This document shows, in pieces, positions 17,740-26,409 of a stretch of DNA of 54,733 nucleotides. The notes below the pieces were generated by a model. It was given only the letters and a program-made list of their open reading frames with translations. It ran no database searches and had not been told where the DNA came from. The translations under genes were made by a program, and so were the position numbers. Location of the stretch: positions 1 to 54,733 of the forward strand of contig NZ_NCXO01000029.1 of NCBI RefSeq assembly GCF_002104795.1, given 5' to 3'. The first letter of the stretch is position 1. The number at the start of each line of letters is the position of its first letter. The DNA is from Mycolicibacillus koreensis (GTDB taxonomy: Bacteria > Actinomycetota > Actinomycetes > Mycobacteriales > Mycobacteriaceae).

Positions 17740-17932
17740 CCCCTGGCCATGGCACGCGGTCCTGGCCGCGGCGGGCCTGATCTACGCGGGTTTCGCCGCC
17801 GTCGACGCGCAGTGGGCCTTCACGGCCGCCGGCGCCGCCGCCGCGGTCTACTTCGGCCAGCACGCCCTCCGCGGATTCCGGCACCGCCACGACGAGCCCG
17901 ACGGGCGGCACCGCCCCGATCGGGCGCCGTAG
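17705..17932 (+). CDS. Small membrane protein overlapping the MFS 3' end
   Basis: 75 residues with two hydrophobic stretches (WHAVLAAAGLIYAGFAAV and WAFTAAGAAAAVYFGQHAL) and a basic/acidic tail RHRHDEPDGRHRPDRAP. The GTG at 17705 lies 6 bases after TAGATT, giving a textbook leaderless start inside the end of the MFS gene. Unknown function. The two-helix hairpin shape and its own promoter suggest an independent small gene. Confidence 0.65.
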   Translation: MRRLLERALLGDPWPWHAVLAAAGLIYAGFAAVDAQWAFTAAGAAAAVYFGQHALRGFRHRHDEPDGRHRPDRAP

Positions 17933-17971
17933 CGCCGACCGCCCCCGGCCGACCGTCCCACGGCGACCGCC

Positions 17972-18667
17972 TCAGCGCACCAGGACCTCGATCTCGCGGC
18001 CGAGCTGGTATCCGGCGGTCAGCGGGAGGATGTCGCCGCTCCAGAATGATCCCGGGTCAAACCAGCTGGACTCCTTGTCGGTGGCGATCAACCCCATCTC
18101 CTCGTAGGTGATCGCCACCGTCTCGGCGCAGTAGGCGGTCTGCAGGCCCACCGAGCGTCGGCGCTGCTTGCGGCGCCGGCCGACCTCGCGCACCTTGCGG
18201 TCGACCACCGGGATGCCGCGGGTCCAATCCGCCGCGGTGGGCAGCCGGCCGCGAAACCAGCGCGCGGTCAGCCGTGCCGTCGACGGGAACGGGGTGCCGT
18301 CCATGCGCGAGATCACCCGCAGCAGCCGGTCCTCCTGTTCGCGGCCGGCATAGGGGGTGAGCTGGCGCAGCCAGCACCGCTGGCCGTAGGTGTGGACCCA
18401 CTGCTCGACGGACTCGCGGGCGTCGTTGAGCTGCACCCCGCGGTGGTGGGTCCCGGTCCACACGTCGAGCAGCTTCTGGCCGAGTTCGGCGTGCCACATC
18501 AGCGGCGGCAGGTCGTCGATGGCCACCGTCATCCCGACGTGGTTCACCGGCGCGTTGGACAGGGCCTGGATGGCCCGGTCCGGGCCGGAGTGGCCCCGGA
18601 ACAGCCAGACGTCGCCGGTGCGGGTGGAGTCGAGGGCTTCATCCAGGCTCACCGTGTGTGCGGTCAC
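17972..18667 (-). CDS. Permuted papain-like (YiiX/C92-type) protein
   Basis: 231 residues. GDVWLFRGHSGPDRAIQ opens the domain, followed by the conserved His in NHVGMTVAI (about 56) and, later, the candidate catalytic Cys in AYCAETVAITYEEMGL (about 182). His before Cys is the permuted NlpC/P60 order of the YaeF/YiiX family, which are thiol amidases or lipid-modifying hydrolases. No signal peptide is seen. The GTG at 18667 is leaderless (TACAGT plus 6 bases). Substrate unknown. Divergent from the 52-residue membrane protein. Confidence 0.7.
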   Translation of the reverse strand: MTAHTVSLDEALDSTRTGDVWLFRGHSGPDRAIQALSNAPVNHVGMTVAIDDLPPLMWHAELGQKLLDVWTGTHHRGVQLNDARESVEQWVHTYGQRCWLRQLTPYAGREQEDRLLRVISRMDGTPFPSTARLTARWFRGRLPTAADWTRGIPVVDRKVREVGRRRKQRRRSVGLQTAYCAETVAITYEEMGLIATDKESSWFDPGSFWSGDILPLTAGYQLGREIEVLVR

Positions 18668-18704
18668 GACAGCACTGTAGACACACACCGGGCAGACTGT
18701 CGGC

Positions 18705-18863
18705 ATGCGCAAGTTCTGGAAGTGGCTGGGATTGGCCGGTGTCGTCGGTGTCGCCGCCGGTGGGGTGCTGGTCGCCCGCGACCAACGGCGCCGCAAGGCC
18801 TACACCCCCGAGGAGATCCGGTCCCGGCTGCACCAGCGTCTCGCCGAATCCCCGCAGGGCTAG
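18705..18863 (+). CDS. 52-residue single-pass membrane protein
   Basis: Encodes [20 protein letters not shown], then [20 protein letters not shown] and [12 protein letters not shown]: a basic/aromatic start, one hydrophobic helix (about 8-24), and a charged tail. Codon third positions are G/C as in neighbouring genes. CAGACT lies 6 bases before the ATG, an imperfect leaderless promoter. Its TAG at 18861-18863 overlaps the TAG of the convergent cyclase gene (18860-18862 on the other strand). Similar short proteins occur in other mycobacteria to my recollection. Function unknown. Confidence 0.72.
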   Translation: MRKFWKWLGLAGVVGVAAGGVLVARDQRRRKAYTPEEIRSRLHQRLAESPQG

Positions 18864-19663
18864 TAGTCGACCGGGAACAGCCGGTGACGGCCGCCGAACC
18901 CTTTGAGCTCGGTGTCGATGCCCGCGCCGATCTCGATGTCGTCGCACGCGGCGACCGCGTCGCGCACCGGTTCGCTGAGCAGGATCTCCCCGCCGTCGGC
19001 GTAGCCGGCGACACGGGCGGCCATCGCCACGTTGCGCCCGAACAGGTCATCGCCGCGGCGCACCGACGGGCCGACGTGCATCCCGATGCGCACCCGCACC
19101 GCACGATCGGTCTTCGCACGCTGACGCCGGCCCAGGGACTGCTGGATGGCGATCGCGCAGCGCACCGCCGGCTCCGGGCGGGCGAACGCGATCATGAACC
19201 CGTCGCCTTGCCCCTTGACCACATGGCCGTCATGGGAGGCGACGAGTTTGCGGATCAGCTTGTCGTGCGTGGCGATCAGCTTCACCCAGGCACGGTCGCC
19301 GATCTGTTCGTTGAGCGCCGTGGACTCCTCGATGTCGGTGAACAGGATCACCACGTTGCCGTCGCGGGTGACCCGGGCCAGATCGGGCTGTTCGACCTGC
19401 GCCCACCCGGCCAGGTCCTCGATCGAGGACCGCACCGCGGCGCCGAAACCTTCGGTGCGGACCAGATTGGCGGTCTGCCACACCGTTTTGACCGCCTCCC
19501 GCCCCCCGGTGAGCAGCATGGTGCGGGTGTCGAGGCGCCGGCGCAGCCGTGCGGTCTCGGTCTCGGTGGCGGCCAGCGCCCGGGTGTGGACCCGCCAGAG
19601 CACCACTAGCGCGATCGCCTCGGCCACCGCGATCACGCCCAGCACCCACAGCGCGATCACCAT
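18860..19663 (-). CDS. Class III adenylate cyclase, membrane-anchored
   Basis: 267 residues: one N-terminal transmembrane helix ([21 protein letters not shown]), a short linker, then a complete catalytic domain. All key positions can be seen: metal aspartates in LFTDIEEST (about D109) and GQGDGFM, adenine-selecting Lys just before that (VKGQGD) and Asp in RGDDLFG, and the transition-state Asn and Arg in [10 protein letters not shown]. It should make cAMP from ATP. H37Rv Rv1120c at the same position is regarded as a degenerate cyclase; this copy is intact. The ATG at 19663 is separated by two bases from the stop of the upstream hydrolase gene, implying coupled translation. Confidence 0.92.
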   Translation of the reverse strand: MVIALWVLGVIAVAEAIALVVLWRVHTRALAATETETARLRRRLDTRTMLLTGGREAVKTVWQTANLVRTEGFGAAVRSSIEDLAGWAQVEQPDLARVTRDGNVVILFTDIEESTALNEQIGDRAWVKLIATHDKLIRKLVASHDGHVVKGQGDGFMIAFARPEPAVRCAIAIQQSLGRRQRAKTDRAVRVRIGMHVGPSVRRGDDLFGRNVAMAARVAGYADGGEILLSEPVRDAVAACDDIEIGAGIDTELKGFGGRHRLFPVDY

Positions 19664-19665
19664 GG

Positions 19666-20526
19666 TCAGACCTGCGGACGGGACACGAAGTCGACCACCG
19701 CGGCGCTGAACGCGTCGTTGTCGTCGCCGGCGGCGGTGTGCCCGGCGTTGCCGAGTTCGACGAACTCCGCGCCCGGCACCTTCGCCAGAAAGTCCTGCAC
19801 CCCGGCCGTGCTGACCACGTCGGAGAGCTTGCCGCGGATGAGCAGGATCGGGATGGTCAGATCCCGGGCGGCCCGCTCGAGCTTCTCGGTGCGCAGCGCC
19901 GGGTCGTCGCCGGGCTTGGTCAGCAGCGCCGGGTCCCAATGCCAAAACCAGCGGCCGTCGCGGTGGCGCAGATTCTTCGTCAAGCCCTCGATGCTGCGCG
20001 GGCGGTCCCGGTGCGGCAGATAGGCGGCGATGGCGTCGGCGGCGTCCTCCAGGCTGTCGAACCCGTCGACGTGGCGGAACATGAAGTCGCGGATGCGGGC
20101 ACTGCCGCTCTTCTCGAAGCGCGGCACCACGTCGACGAGCACCAGTTTGCGCACCGCCTGTGGGCCGGCCTGATCGGCGACGAGGATCGCGGTCAGCCCA
20201 CCCAGGCTCGCCCCCACCAGGGCCACCGGCCGGCCGATGGCGGCCAGCACCGCGGCAACATCGGCGGCGAGGGTCTCGATCGCGTAGTCCGCCCCCGGGG
20301 AGCGCTGGCTGTCGCCGTGGCCGCGGGTGTCAAGGGCCACCACGTGGAAGCCGCGATCGGCGAGCACCTGGCCGGTGCGCTTCCAGGAGAACCGGTTCTG
20401 CCCGCCGCCGTGCAGCAGCAGCACCGTCGGCAGCGCCGCGTCGGCGCCCTCGGTGTTCCACTCGTCGGCGGTCAGGATGATGCCGTCGGCACCGGCATAC
20501 TGCGTGGTCTGCGGCGGACTCGACAT
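19666..20526 (-). CDS. bpoB: Alpha/beta hydrolase (BpoB-like)
   Basis: 286 residues of alpha/beta-hydrolase fold: oxyanion [10 protein letters not shown] (about 42-51), nucleophile elbow GASLGGL (Ser about 107), acidic residue region [11 protein letters not shown] and terminal His in [11 protein letters not shown]. It corresponds to Rv1123c, named as a peroxidase but more likely an esterase or epoxide-type hydrolase, because non-heme haloperoxidase activity is a side reaction of this fold. The ATG at 20526 follows TACGGT by 6 bases (leaderless). It forms a two-gene operon with the adenylate cyclase. Confidence 0.88.
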   Translation of the reverse strand: MSSPPQTTQYAGADGIILTADEWNTEGADAALPTVLLLHGGGQNRFSWKRTGQVLADRGFHVVALDTRGHGDSQRSPGADYAIETLAADVAAVLAAIGRPVALVGASLGGLTAILVADQAGPQAVRKLVLVDVVPRFEKSGSARIRDFMFRHVDGFDSLEDAADAIAAYLPHRDRPRSIEGLTKNLRHRDGRWFWHWDPALLTKPGDDPALRTEKLERAARDLTIPILLIRGKLSDVVSTAGVQDFLAKVPGAEFVELGNAGHTAAGDDNDAFSAAVVDFVSRPQV

Positions 20527-20615
20527 TGCCCCACCGTAGCGCCGCGGCGCGGCCGGGGTGCCGGCCGGTGGCCGACCACGTAGGTTGGGTAACAACTGTG
20601 TGGCAACGGATCGTG

Positions 20616-21539
20616 ATGGCAGAGATGACTGAACCTGACTGGATCGACATCGAGACCCCCGAAGTGAGCCTGAAAGCGTTGGCGTGGGGTCGCCGTGGCG
20701 CGCCGATTGCGCTGTGCCTGCACGGTTTTCCCGATACCGCCTACAGCTGGCGCAAGCTGGCGCCGCGGCTCGTCGAGGGCGGATGGCGGGTGGTGGCGCC
20801 GTTCATGCGCGGCTACGCCCCGTCGGCGATCCCGCGCGACGATGCCTACCACGTCGGGGCGTTGATGGCCGACGCGCTGCAGGTGCGCGAGGCCGCCGGT
20901 GGCACCGACCGCGACGTGGTGATCGGCCACGACTGGGGAGCGATCGCCGCCAGCGGGCTGGCCGCCGCACCGGGCAGTCCCTTCGCCAAGGCGGTGATCA
21001 TGTCGGTGCCGCCGGTGGCGGCGTTCCGGTCGCCCGGCGGCATCGCCGACCGGGCCCGGTTGCTGAGCCGGCTGCCCGGGCAGATGCTGCGCAGCTGGTA
21101 CATCGGGTTCTTCCAACTGCCGTGGCTGCCGGAGCGTTCCGCGGCCACCGTGGTCCCGCTGCTGTGGCGGCGCTGGTCACCCGGCTACGACGGCACCGAG
21201 GCCGCCGAGGATCTGCGCCACGTCGACGCGGCGATCGGCAGCCCGGAGAGTTGGCGCGCCGCGCTGGGCCCCTACCGCGCCACCATCCGCGGCTCCCGCC
21301 CGCCGGAGCCCTACGCCGAGTTGCACCGGCACTGGATGAGTCCGCCCCGGCTGCCCAGCCTGTATCTGCACGGCCGCGACGACGGCTGCCTGTCAGCGGG
21401 TTTCGTCCCGTGGGCCGGTCGGGTGCTGCCGCTGGGCAGCGACGCCGCGGTCATCGACCACGCGGGCCATTTCCTGCAGCTGGAACAACCCGACCGGGTC
21501 GCCGAGGTGGTGCTGCCGTTCCTCGGCGCCACCGGGTGA
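20616..21539 (+). CDS. ephC: Epoxide hydrolase (EphC-like)
   Basis: About 307 residues. Alpha/beta hydrolase with oxyanion motif CLHGFPDTAYSW, the epoxide-hydrolase nucleophile GHDWGAIAA (Asp about 106), cap-domain tyrosine in SWYIGFFQLPWLPE and the C-terminal HAGHFLQLEQP histidine. These residues open epoxides through an aspartyl ester intermediate. Corresponds to Rv1124. The start is uncertain: ATG 20616, ATG 20625 or GTG 20598; TAGGTT at 20581 could be the -10. It is divergent from bpoB and followed after 4 bases by the acyltransferase-like gene. Confidence 0.9.
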   Translation: MAEMTEPDWIDIETPEVSLKALAWGRRGAPIALCLHGFPDTAYSWRKLAPRLVEGGWRVVAPFMRGYAPSAIPRDDAYHVGALMADALQVREAAGGTDRDVVIGHDWGAIAASGLAAAPGSPFAKAVIMSVPPVAAFRSPGGIADRARLLSRLPGQMLRSWYIGFFQLPWLPERSAATVVPLLWRRWSPGYDGTEAAEDLRHVDAAIGSPESWRAALGPYRATIRGSRPPEPYAELHRHWMSPPRLPSLYLHGRDDGCLSAGFVPWAGRVLPLGSDAAVIDHAGHFLQLEQPDRVAEVVLPFLGATG

Positions 21540-21543
21540 CGCG

Positions 21544-22788
21544 GTGCCCACCGTGCCGATGGCCCCGGTCGACGCCCAGTTCCATTGGATCTCGGCGATC
21601 CTGCCCAGCGATCAGTTCCTGGTGTACGGATTCGGCGGGGAGCCCACCGATTTCGACGCCGCCGTCGCCGCGGTGATGCAGCGGGCGCGAAGCTGCCCGG
21701 CGCTGACGGTGCGTCTCGACGACCGCGGCGTGCTCACCTATCCGCGGTGGGTGCCCGCCGCCCCGCCACCGCCGCGGGTGCACCAGGTGAGCCGGCCGGA
21801 GTGGGCGCAGTGCCTGCAGGCGGTGGCCCGTCTCGGCGACGACCCGGTGGACGCCGGCGTGTCGCCCTGGCGGCTGCACCTGTTCCCCGGGGTGCGCGGG
21901 CTGCCCGGATCGCCCGGCACCGGCACCGTCGCGGTGTTGCAGGTCGCCCACGCGCTGGCCGACGGGGCCCGGGCGGCCCGGTTGGCGGCGTGGCTGTTCG
22001 GCCGGCCGGCACCGGTGCCGGAGGTGGCGACCCGCCGGCGCGGATGGCTGCCGTGGCGGGCGGTGCAGGCCGCCCGCGCGCACCGGCGACTCGAGCGCGA
22101 CATCGCCGCCGGTGTGCTGGCACCGCAGCCCGGTCCGCGGCCTGCGTTGGTGACCAACAGCCGACCCGACGGGCCGCCGGTGCTGCGCACCCTGGTGCGC
22201 CGCCGTGATCAACTCGGCGATACGACGGTGACCGTGGCGGTGCTCAGCGCGGTGTCCACGGCGCTGAGCCGCCACCTCGGTACGGTCATCGACACCCTCG
22301 GCGCGGAAGTGCCGATGACCAAACCGTTCTCCCGCCAGGCGAACAACCATTTCCACAACGTTGCCGTCGGTCTGCACCCGCAGGTGGATCCGGCCGAACG
22401 GGCCCGCCGCATCGCCGCCGAGTTGGCCCAGGGGCGCGCCCGAGCCGACCATCCGGCCACCATCGCCGCCAACCGGGCGTTCGCCACGGTCCCGGCGGCG
22501 CTGCTGCGCTGGGGGGTCGGCCGTTTCGATCCGGGACTGCGCTCGCCGACGGTGGCGGGCAACACGGTGGTCTCCAGCGTGCACCGCGGACCCGCCGACC
22601 TGCGATTCGGTACCGCGCCGGTCGTGTTGACTGCCGGGTATCCGGCACTGTCGCCGATGATGGGTCTCACCCACGGGGTGCACGGCATCGGCGACACCAT
22701 CGCGATCAGCGTGCACACCGCCGCCCCGGCGATCACCGACGTCGACGCCTACCTCGAGCACCTCGACGCCGCCCTGCCGCGGGGGTAG
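21544..22788 (+). CDS. WS/DGAT-like acyltransferase (Rv1125-like)
   Basis: 414 residues. The active-site motif appears as VAHALADGARA (about 139-149), equivalent to HHxxxDG with the first His replaced by Ala but the catalytic second His and the DG kept. The C-terminal half (NNHFHNVAVGLHPQ; TVAGNTVVSSVHRGP; TAGYPALSPMMGLTHGVHG) matches the DUF1298-like second domain of wax-ester synthase/diacylglycerol acyltransferases. It probably transfers an acyl group from CoA or a carrier; the acceptor is unknown. GTG at 21544 or ATG at 21559. Four bases after ephC, so the pair is translationally coupled. Confidence 0.75.
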   Translation: MPTVPMAPVDAQFHWISAILPSDQFLVYGFGGEPTDFDAAVAAVMQRARSCPALTVRLDDRGVLTYPRWVPAAPPPPRVHQVSRPEWAQCLQAVARLGDDPVDAGVSPWRLHLFPGVRGLPGSPGTGTVAVLQVAHALADGARAARLAAWLFGRPAPVPEVATRRRGWLPWRAVQAARAHRRLERDIAAGVLAPQPGPRPALVTNSRPDGPPVLRTLVRRRDQLGDTTVTVAVLSAVSTALSRHLGTVIDTLGAEVPMTKPFSRQANNHFHNVAVGLHPQVDPAERARRIAAELAQGRARADHPATIAANRAFATVPAALLRWGVGRFDPGLRSPTVAGNTVVSSVHRGPADLRFGTAPVVLTAGYPALSPMMGLTHGVHGIGDTIAISVHTAAPAITDVDAYLEHLDAALPRG

Positions 22789-22842
22789 GCGCCGGCGGCC
22801 GATCGCTGCACCGCGACGCGATCACCCGATAGCGTGGAGACC

Positions 22843-23352
22843 ATGACTGCCGACATGACTGCCGACATCGCGATCCTGATCCTGCGGTTGCTGCTGGGGT
22901 TGACTCTGGCGGCCCACGGCTTGAACAAGTTCTTCGGCGGTGGTCGCATCCCCGGCACCGCCGCCTGGTTCGACAGCATCGGGATGAAGCCGGGCAGGCT
23001 GCACGCGCTGGCCGCAGCCAGCGCGGAGACCGCGGCCGGCCTGGGGCTGGCGGTCGGGCTTCTGACGCCGATCACCGCAGCCGGGTTCGTGGCGTTGATG
23101 GTGGTCGCGGCGTGGACGGTGCACCGCGGCAACGGCTTTTTCATCACCAACCAGGGGTGGGAGTACAACCTGGTGCTGGCGGTGGCGGCGAGCGCGGTGG
23201 CGATGCTCGGTGCCGGTCGTTACAGCCTCGACCAGGTGATCTTCGGGCACAGCTGGGCCGCCGGATGGTGCGGGCTGGTCATCGCGGTCGGTCTGGGCCT
23301 GGCCGGGGCGATCGGCCAGCTGGCGATCTTCTACCGCCCGCCCGCGCGCTAG
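22843..23352 (+). CDS. DoxX family membrane protein
   Basis: 169 residues with four membrane helices. RLLLGLTLAAHGLNKFFGGG at the start, then AWFDSIGMKPG and AETAAGLGLAVGLLTP are the DoxX signature. In mycobacteria a DoxX protein works with SodA and SseA in a membrane oxidoreductase complex, but the family is broad and this copy has no such neighbours. The ATG at 22843 lies 7 bases after TAGCGT (leaderless). Confidence 0.9.
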   Translation: MTADMTADIAILILRLLLGLTLAAHGLNKFFGGGRIPGTAAWFDSIGMKPGRLHALAAASAETAAGLGLAVGLLTPITAAGFVALMVVAAWTVHRGNGFFITNQGWEYNLVLAVAASAVAMLGAGRYSLDQVIFGHSWAAGWCGLVIAVGLGLAGAIGQLAIFYRPPAR

Positions 23353-23365
23353 CGGACCGGCCCGG

Positions 23366-24778
23366 TCAGCCCGCCGCGTACGGTAGGTCGCTGCTGGTGT
23401 TCGGGTCGGCGACCACGCGGCGGCCCAGGTAGGGGAAGGCCCGCTGGGGGCAGGCGGGGCGGGGGCAGATCTTGCAGCCCGCCCCGATCGGGACCGCGGT
23501 GCCCGGGTCGTCGAGGGCGACGCCGGTGGAGTAGACCAGGGCGGGCGCGTGTGCGAGGTCGCACCCGAGCCCGATGGCGAACCGCTTGTGCTGGCCCAGA
23601 TAACCGCGCCCGTCGGGCTCGGTGGTTTTGGCCAGCCAGAAGTACGACCGGCCGTCGGGCATCTCGGCGACCTGGGTGATGATGCGGCCCGGTTGGGCGA
23701 ACGCGTCGTGCACCACCCACAGCGGGCAGCTTCCCCCGACCCGGCTGAAGTGAAATGCGGTCGCCGACTGGCGTTTGGAGATGTTGCCCGCGCTGTCGGC
23801 GCGGACGAAGATGAACGGCACGCCCTGCACCCGCGGGCGCTGCAGCGTCGACAGCCGGTGGCACACCGTTTCGAACCCCACCTCGAAACGACGCCCCAGC
23901 AAATCGATGTCGTAGTGCAATTCTGTTGCCGCGGAGTGGAATTGATGATATGGCAGCAGGAAGGCCCCGGCGAAGTAGTTGGCCAGGCCGATGCGGGCCA
24001 CCTCGCGGGCCTCGGTGCTGAGCTGATCGTCGGCGGCGATGATCGCGGTGATCAGCTCCGACTGGGTCAGTAGCGCCAGCTGGGTGGCCATCTGAAAGGC
24101 GCGCTGGCCCGGCAGCAGCCACCGGGCGACGCGCAGGACCCGGGTGTCGGGGTCGTAGTGGCGTTTGGTGCGCTCACCGAGGTCGGCGTCGACGGTGACG
24201 GTGACCCCGTAGCGTTCGGCCATCAGTGCGGTCAGCTGGTCGTCGAGGCCGCCGATGCGCATGCCGTTGTCGGCGAACATCGCCTCGGCCGCCACGTCGA
24301 GGTCGCCGATGTAGTTGTTGCGGTCGTAGAAGAAGTCGCGGACCTCCTCGAACGGCATCGGCCCGCCCAGGGGCGTGTCGGTGTCCGCCGACGCGCGCGA
24401 CCGGTAGCCCTCCAGTTCCTCGGTGGCGTCGCGCAGCCGGCGGTGCAGGCTGAGCACACCGCGGCCGATGTCGGGCATGCGGGCGACCAGTTGCTCGAGT
24501 TGGCCGCTGCTGGCGGCCGGTTCGGCGCCGCTGGTGGCGAACACCTCGGCCAGCTCGGCGATGAGCCGCGCGTCGGTGTCGGGGGAGAAGTAGTGCGCCG
24601 GCAGATTGAATCGCTCGGTCACCACCAGCAGCACCGACACCGTCAACGGACGCTGATCGTTCTCCAGCTGGTTGACGTAGCTGCTCGACAGGTCCAGCGC
24701 CTTGGCCAACGCCAGCTGGGTCAGACCGCGCTCCTCGCGCAGCCGTCGCAGCCGGGCACCGGCGTACATCTTCGCCAC
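23366..24778 (-). CDS. prpR: Methylcitrate cycle regulator PrpR (RamB/ScfR family)
   Basis: 470 residues. N-terminal XRE helix-turn-helix (about 4-62, ARLRRLREERGLTQLALAKALDLSSSYVNQLE), an ImmA/IrrE-like middle domain and a C-terminal short-chain acyl-CoA sensing domain with GFETVCHRLSTLQRP, the RADSAGNISKRQSA segment and the Cys-rich GAGCKICPRPACPQRAFP. In M. tuberculosis PrpR (Rv1129c) these cysteines bind a 4Fe-4S cluster, and the protein activates prpDC and icl1 in response to propionyl-CoA. The GTG at 24778 was chosen: the V-AKMYAGARLR start lines up with RamB, and TACTGT lies 7 bases upstream. Divergent from prpDBC. Confidence 0.92.
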   Translation of the reverse strand: MAKMYAGARLRRLREERGLTQLALAKALDLSSSYVNQLENDQRPLTVSVLLVVTERFNLPAHYFSPDTDARLIAELAEVFATSGAEPAASSGQLEQLVARMPDIGRGVLSLHRRLRDATEELEGYRSRASADTDTPLGGPMPFEEVRDFFYDRNNYIGDLDVAAEAMFADNGMRIGGLDDQLTALMAERYGVTVTVDADLGERTKRHYDPDTRVLRVARWLLPGQRAFQMATQLALLTQSELITAIIAADDQLSTEAREVARIGLANYFAGAFLLPYHQFHSAATELHYDIDLLGRRFEVGFETVCHRLSTLQRPRVQGVPFIFVRADSAGNISKRQSATAFHFSRVGGSCPLWVVHDAFAQPGRIITQVAEMPDGRSYFWLAKTTEPDGRGYLGQHKRFAIGLGCDLAHAPALVYSTGVALDDPGTAVPIGAGCKICPRPACPQRAFPYLGRRVVADPNTSSDLPYAAG

Positions 24779-24803
24779 GGCTGACACAGTACCGCGCGCG
24801 AGG

Positions 24804-24897
24804 TTCGCAACGTTCGCAAAATGGAGCCGTTCGGGACGCAAAACTCCGCATATCCAGGGACTTTCCTCGCCGTGCGGATATGCATAGTGTGTGAATT
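24804..24897 (+). promoter_or_regulatory. prpR/prpD divergent control region
   Basis: Two direct TTCGCAA copies (24804-24810 and 24813-24819) resemble the TTTGCAAA-type motif reported for PrpR/RamB. A perfect 8-bp inverted repeat follows: GCATATCC (24848-24855) and GGATATGC (24876-24883), 28 bp centre to centre. TAGTGT (24885-24890) lies 7 bases before the prpD ATG, so prpD is probably leaderless. Motif identity is from memory; the repeats are seen directly. Confidence 0.7.
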
Positions 24898-26409
24898 ATG
24901 TTGACCCATTCCGTACGCACCCGCCGCAGCGCCGAGGAGTTCCCGCGCACCGAACAACTCGCCTGGAAGATCGCCGAGGTGGCCGCCGACCCGGTCGCCG
25001 TCGACGTGGAGACCGCGGACATGGTCATCAACCGGATCATCGACAACGCGGCGGTCAGCGCGGCCGCGGTGCTGCGCCGGCCGGTGAGCGTGGCCCGCGC
25101 GCAGGCGCTGGCGCATCCGGCGTCGACCGGCGGGGCCGGTGCCGCGGTGTTCGGCGTCGACGGCGCCCACTCCCCGGAGTGGGCGGCCTGGGCCAATGGG
25201 GTGGCGGTGCGCGAACTGGACTTCCACGACACGTTCTTGGCCGCCGATTACTCCCATCCCGGCGACAACATCCCGGCGCTGGTGGCCGTCGCCCAGCACC
25301 GCGGCGTGTCGGGGGCGGATCTGCTGGCAGGGATCGCCACCGCCTACGAGGTGCAGATCGACCTCACTCGCGGAATCTGCCTGCACCAGCACAAGATCGA
25401 CCACGTGGCGCATCTGGGCCCGTCGGTGGCGGCGGGACTGGGCACCATGCTGAAACTGGACACCGAGACGATCTATCAGGCGATCGGGCAGGCGCTGCAC
25501 CTGAGCACCGCCACCCGGCAGTCCCGCAAGGGGCTGATCTCCAGTTGGAAGGCGTTCGCGCCGGCCCACGCCGGCAAGATCGCGATCGAGGCGGTCGACC
25601 GCGCCGTGCGCGGCGAGGGGGCCCCCGCACCGATCTGGGAGGGCGAGGACGGGGTGATCGCCTGGCTGCTGGCCGGACCGGAGCACACCTACGAGGTCCC
25701 GCTGCCGGCGCCCGGCGAGCCCAAGCGGGCGATCCTGGACAGCTACACCAAGGAGCACTCCGCGGAGTACCAGAGCCAGGCGCCGATCGACCTGGCCCGC
25801 CGGATGCGGCAGCGCCTCGGCGATCTGGACCAGATCGCCACGATCGTGCTGCACACCAGCCACCACACCCACTATGTGATCGGCACCGGCTCCGGTGACC
25901 CGCAGAAGTTCGACCCCGACGCCTCCCGGGAGACCCTGGACCACTCGCTGCCCTACATCTTCGCGGTCGCGCTGCAGGACGGCAGCTGGCATCACGAACG
26001 CTCCTACGCCCGGCAGCGGGCTCACCGGCCCGACACCGTGGCGTTGTGGCGCAAGATCTCCACCGTCGAGGACCCCGAGTGGACGCGGCGCTACCACTCC
26101 ACCGATCCGGCCGAGAAGGCGTTCGGGGCGCGGGCGGTGATCACCTTGAAAAACGGGGAGGTGATCACCGACGAACTCGCCGTCGCCGACGCGCATCCGC
26201 TGGGGGCGCGCCCGTTCGCCCGCCCGCAATACCTCGACAAACTGCGTGAACTGGCCGCCGACGTCGTCGACGCGTCCGAACAGCAGCGGTTCGTCGACGC
26301 CGCCGAGGGTCTCGGTGCACTCGACGGCGGCGCGCTGGGGGGACTCAACGTCACCGTCGATCCGCGGGTGCTCGACACCGCCCCCACGATCCCGGCGGGG
26401 ATCTTCTGA
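24898..26409 (+). CDS. prpD: 2-methylcitrate dehydratase
   Basis: 503 residues of the MmgE/PrpD family. [20 protein letters not shown] (about 103-122) is the family signature, with [21 protein letters not shown] and [13 protein letters not shown] further on. The enzyme dehydrates 2-methylcitrate to 2-methyl-cis-aconitate, the second step of propionyl-CoA disposal. First gene of the prpDBC operon; its TGA shares one base with the prpB ATG (TGATG). Corresponds to Rv1130. Confidence 0.96.
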   Translation: MLTHSVRTRRSAEEFPRTEQLAWKIAEVAADPVAVDVETADMVINRIIDNAAVSAAAVLRRPVSVARAQALAHPASTGGAGAAVFGVDGAHSPEWAAWANGVAVRELDFHDTFLAADYSHPGDNIPALVAVAQHRGVSGADLLAGIATAYEVQIDLTRGICLHQHKIDHVAHLGPSVAAGLGTMLKLDTETIYQAIGQALHLSTATRQSRKGLISSWKAFAPAHAGKIAIEAVDRAVRGEGAPAPIWEGEDGVIAWLLAGPEHTYEVPLPAPGEPKRAILDSYTKEHSAEYQSQAPIDLARRMRQRLGDLDQIATIVLHTSHHTHYVIGTGSGDPQKFDPDASRETLDHSLPYIFAVALQDGSWHHERSYARQRAHRPDTVALWRKISTVEDPEWTRRYHSTDPAEKAFGARAVITLKNGEVITDELAVADAHPLGARPFARPQYLDKLRELAADVVDASEQQRFVDAAEGLGALDGGALGGLNVTVDPRVLDTAPTIPAGIF

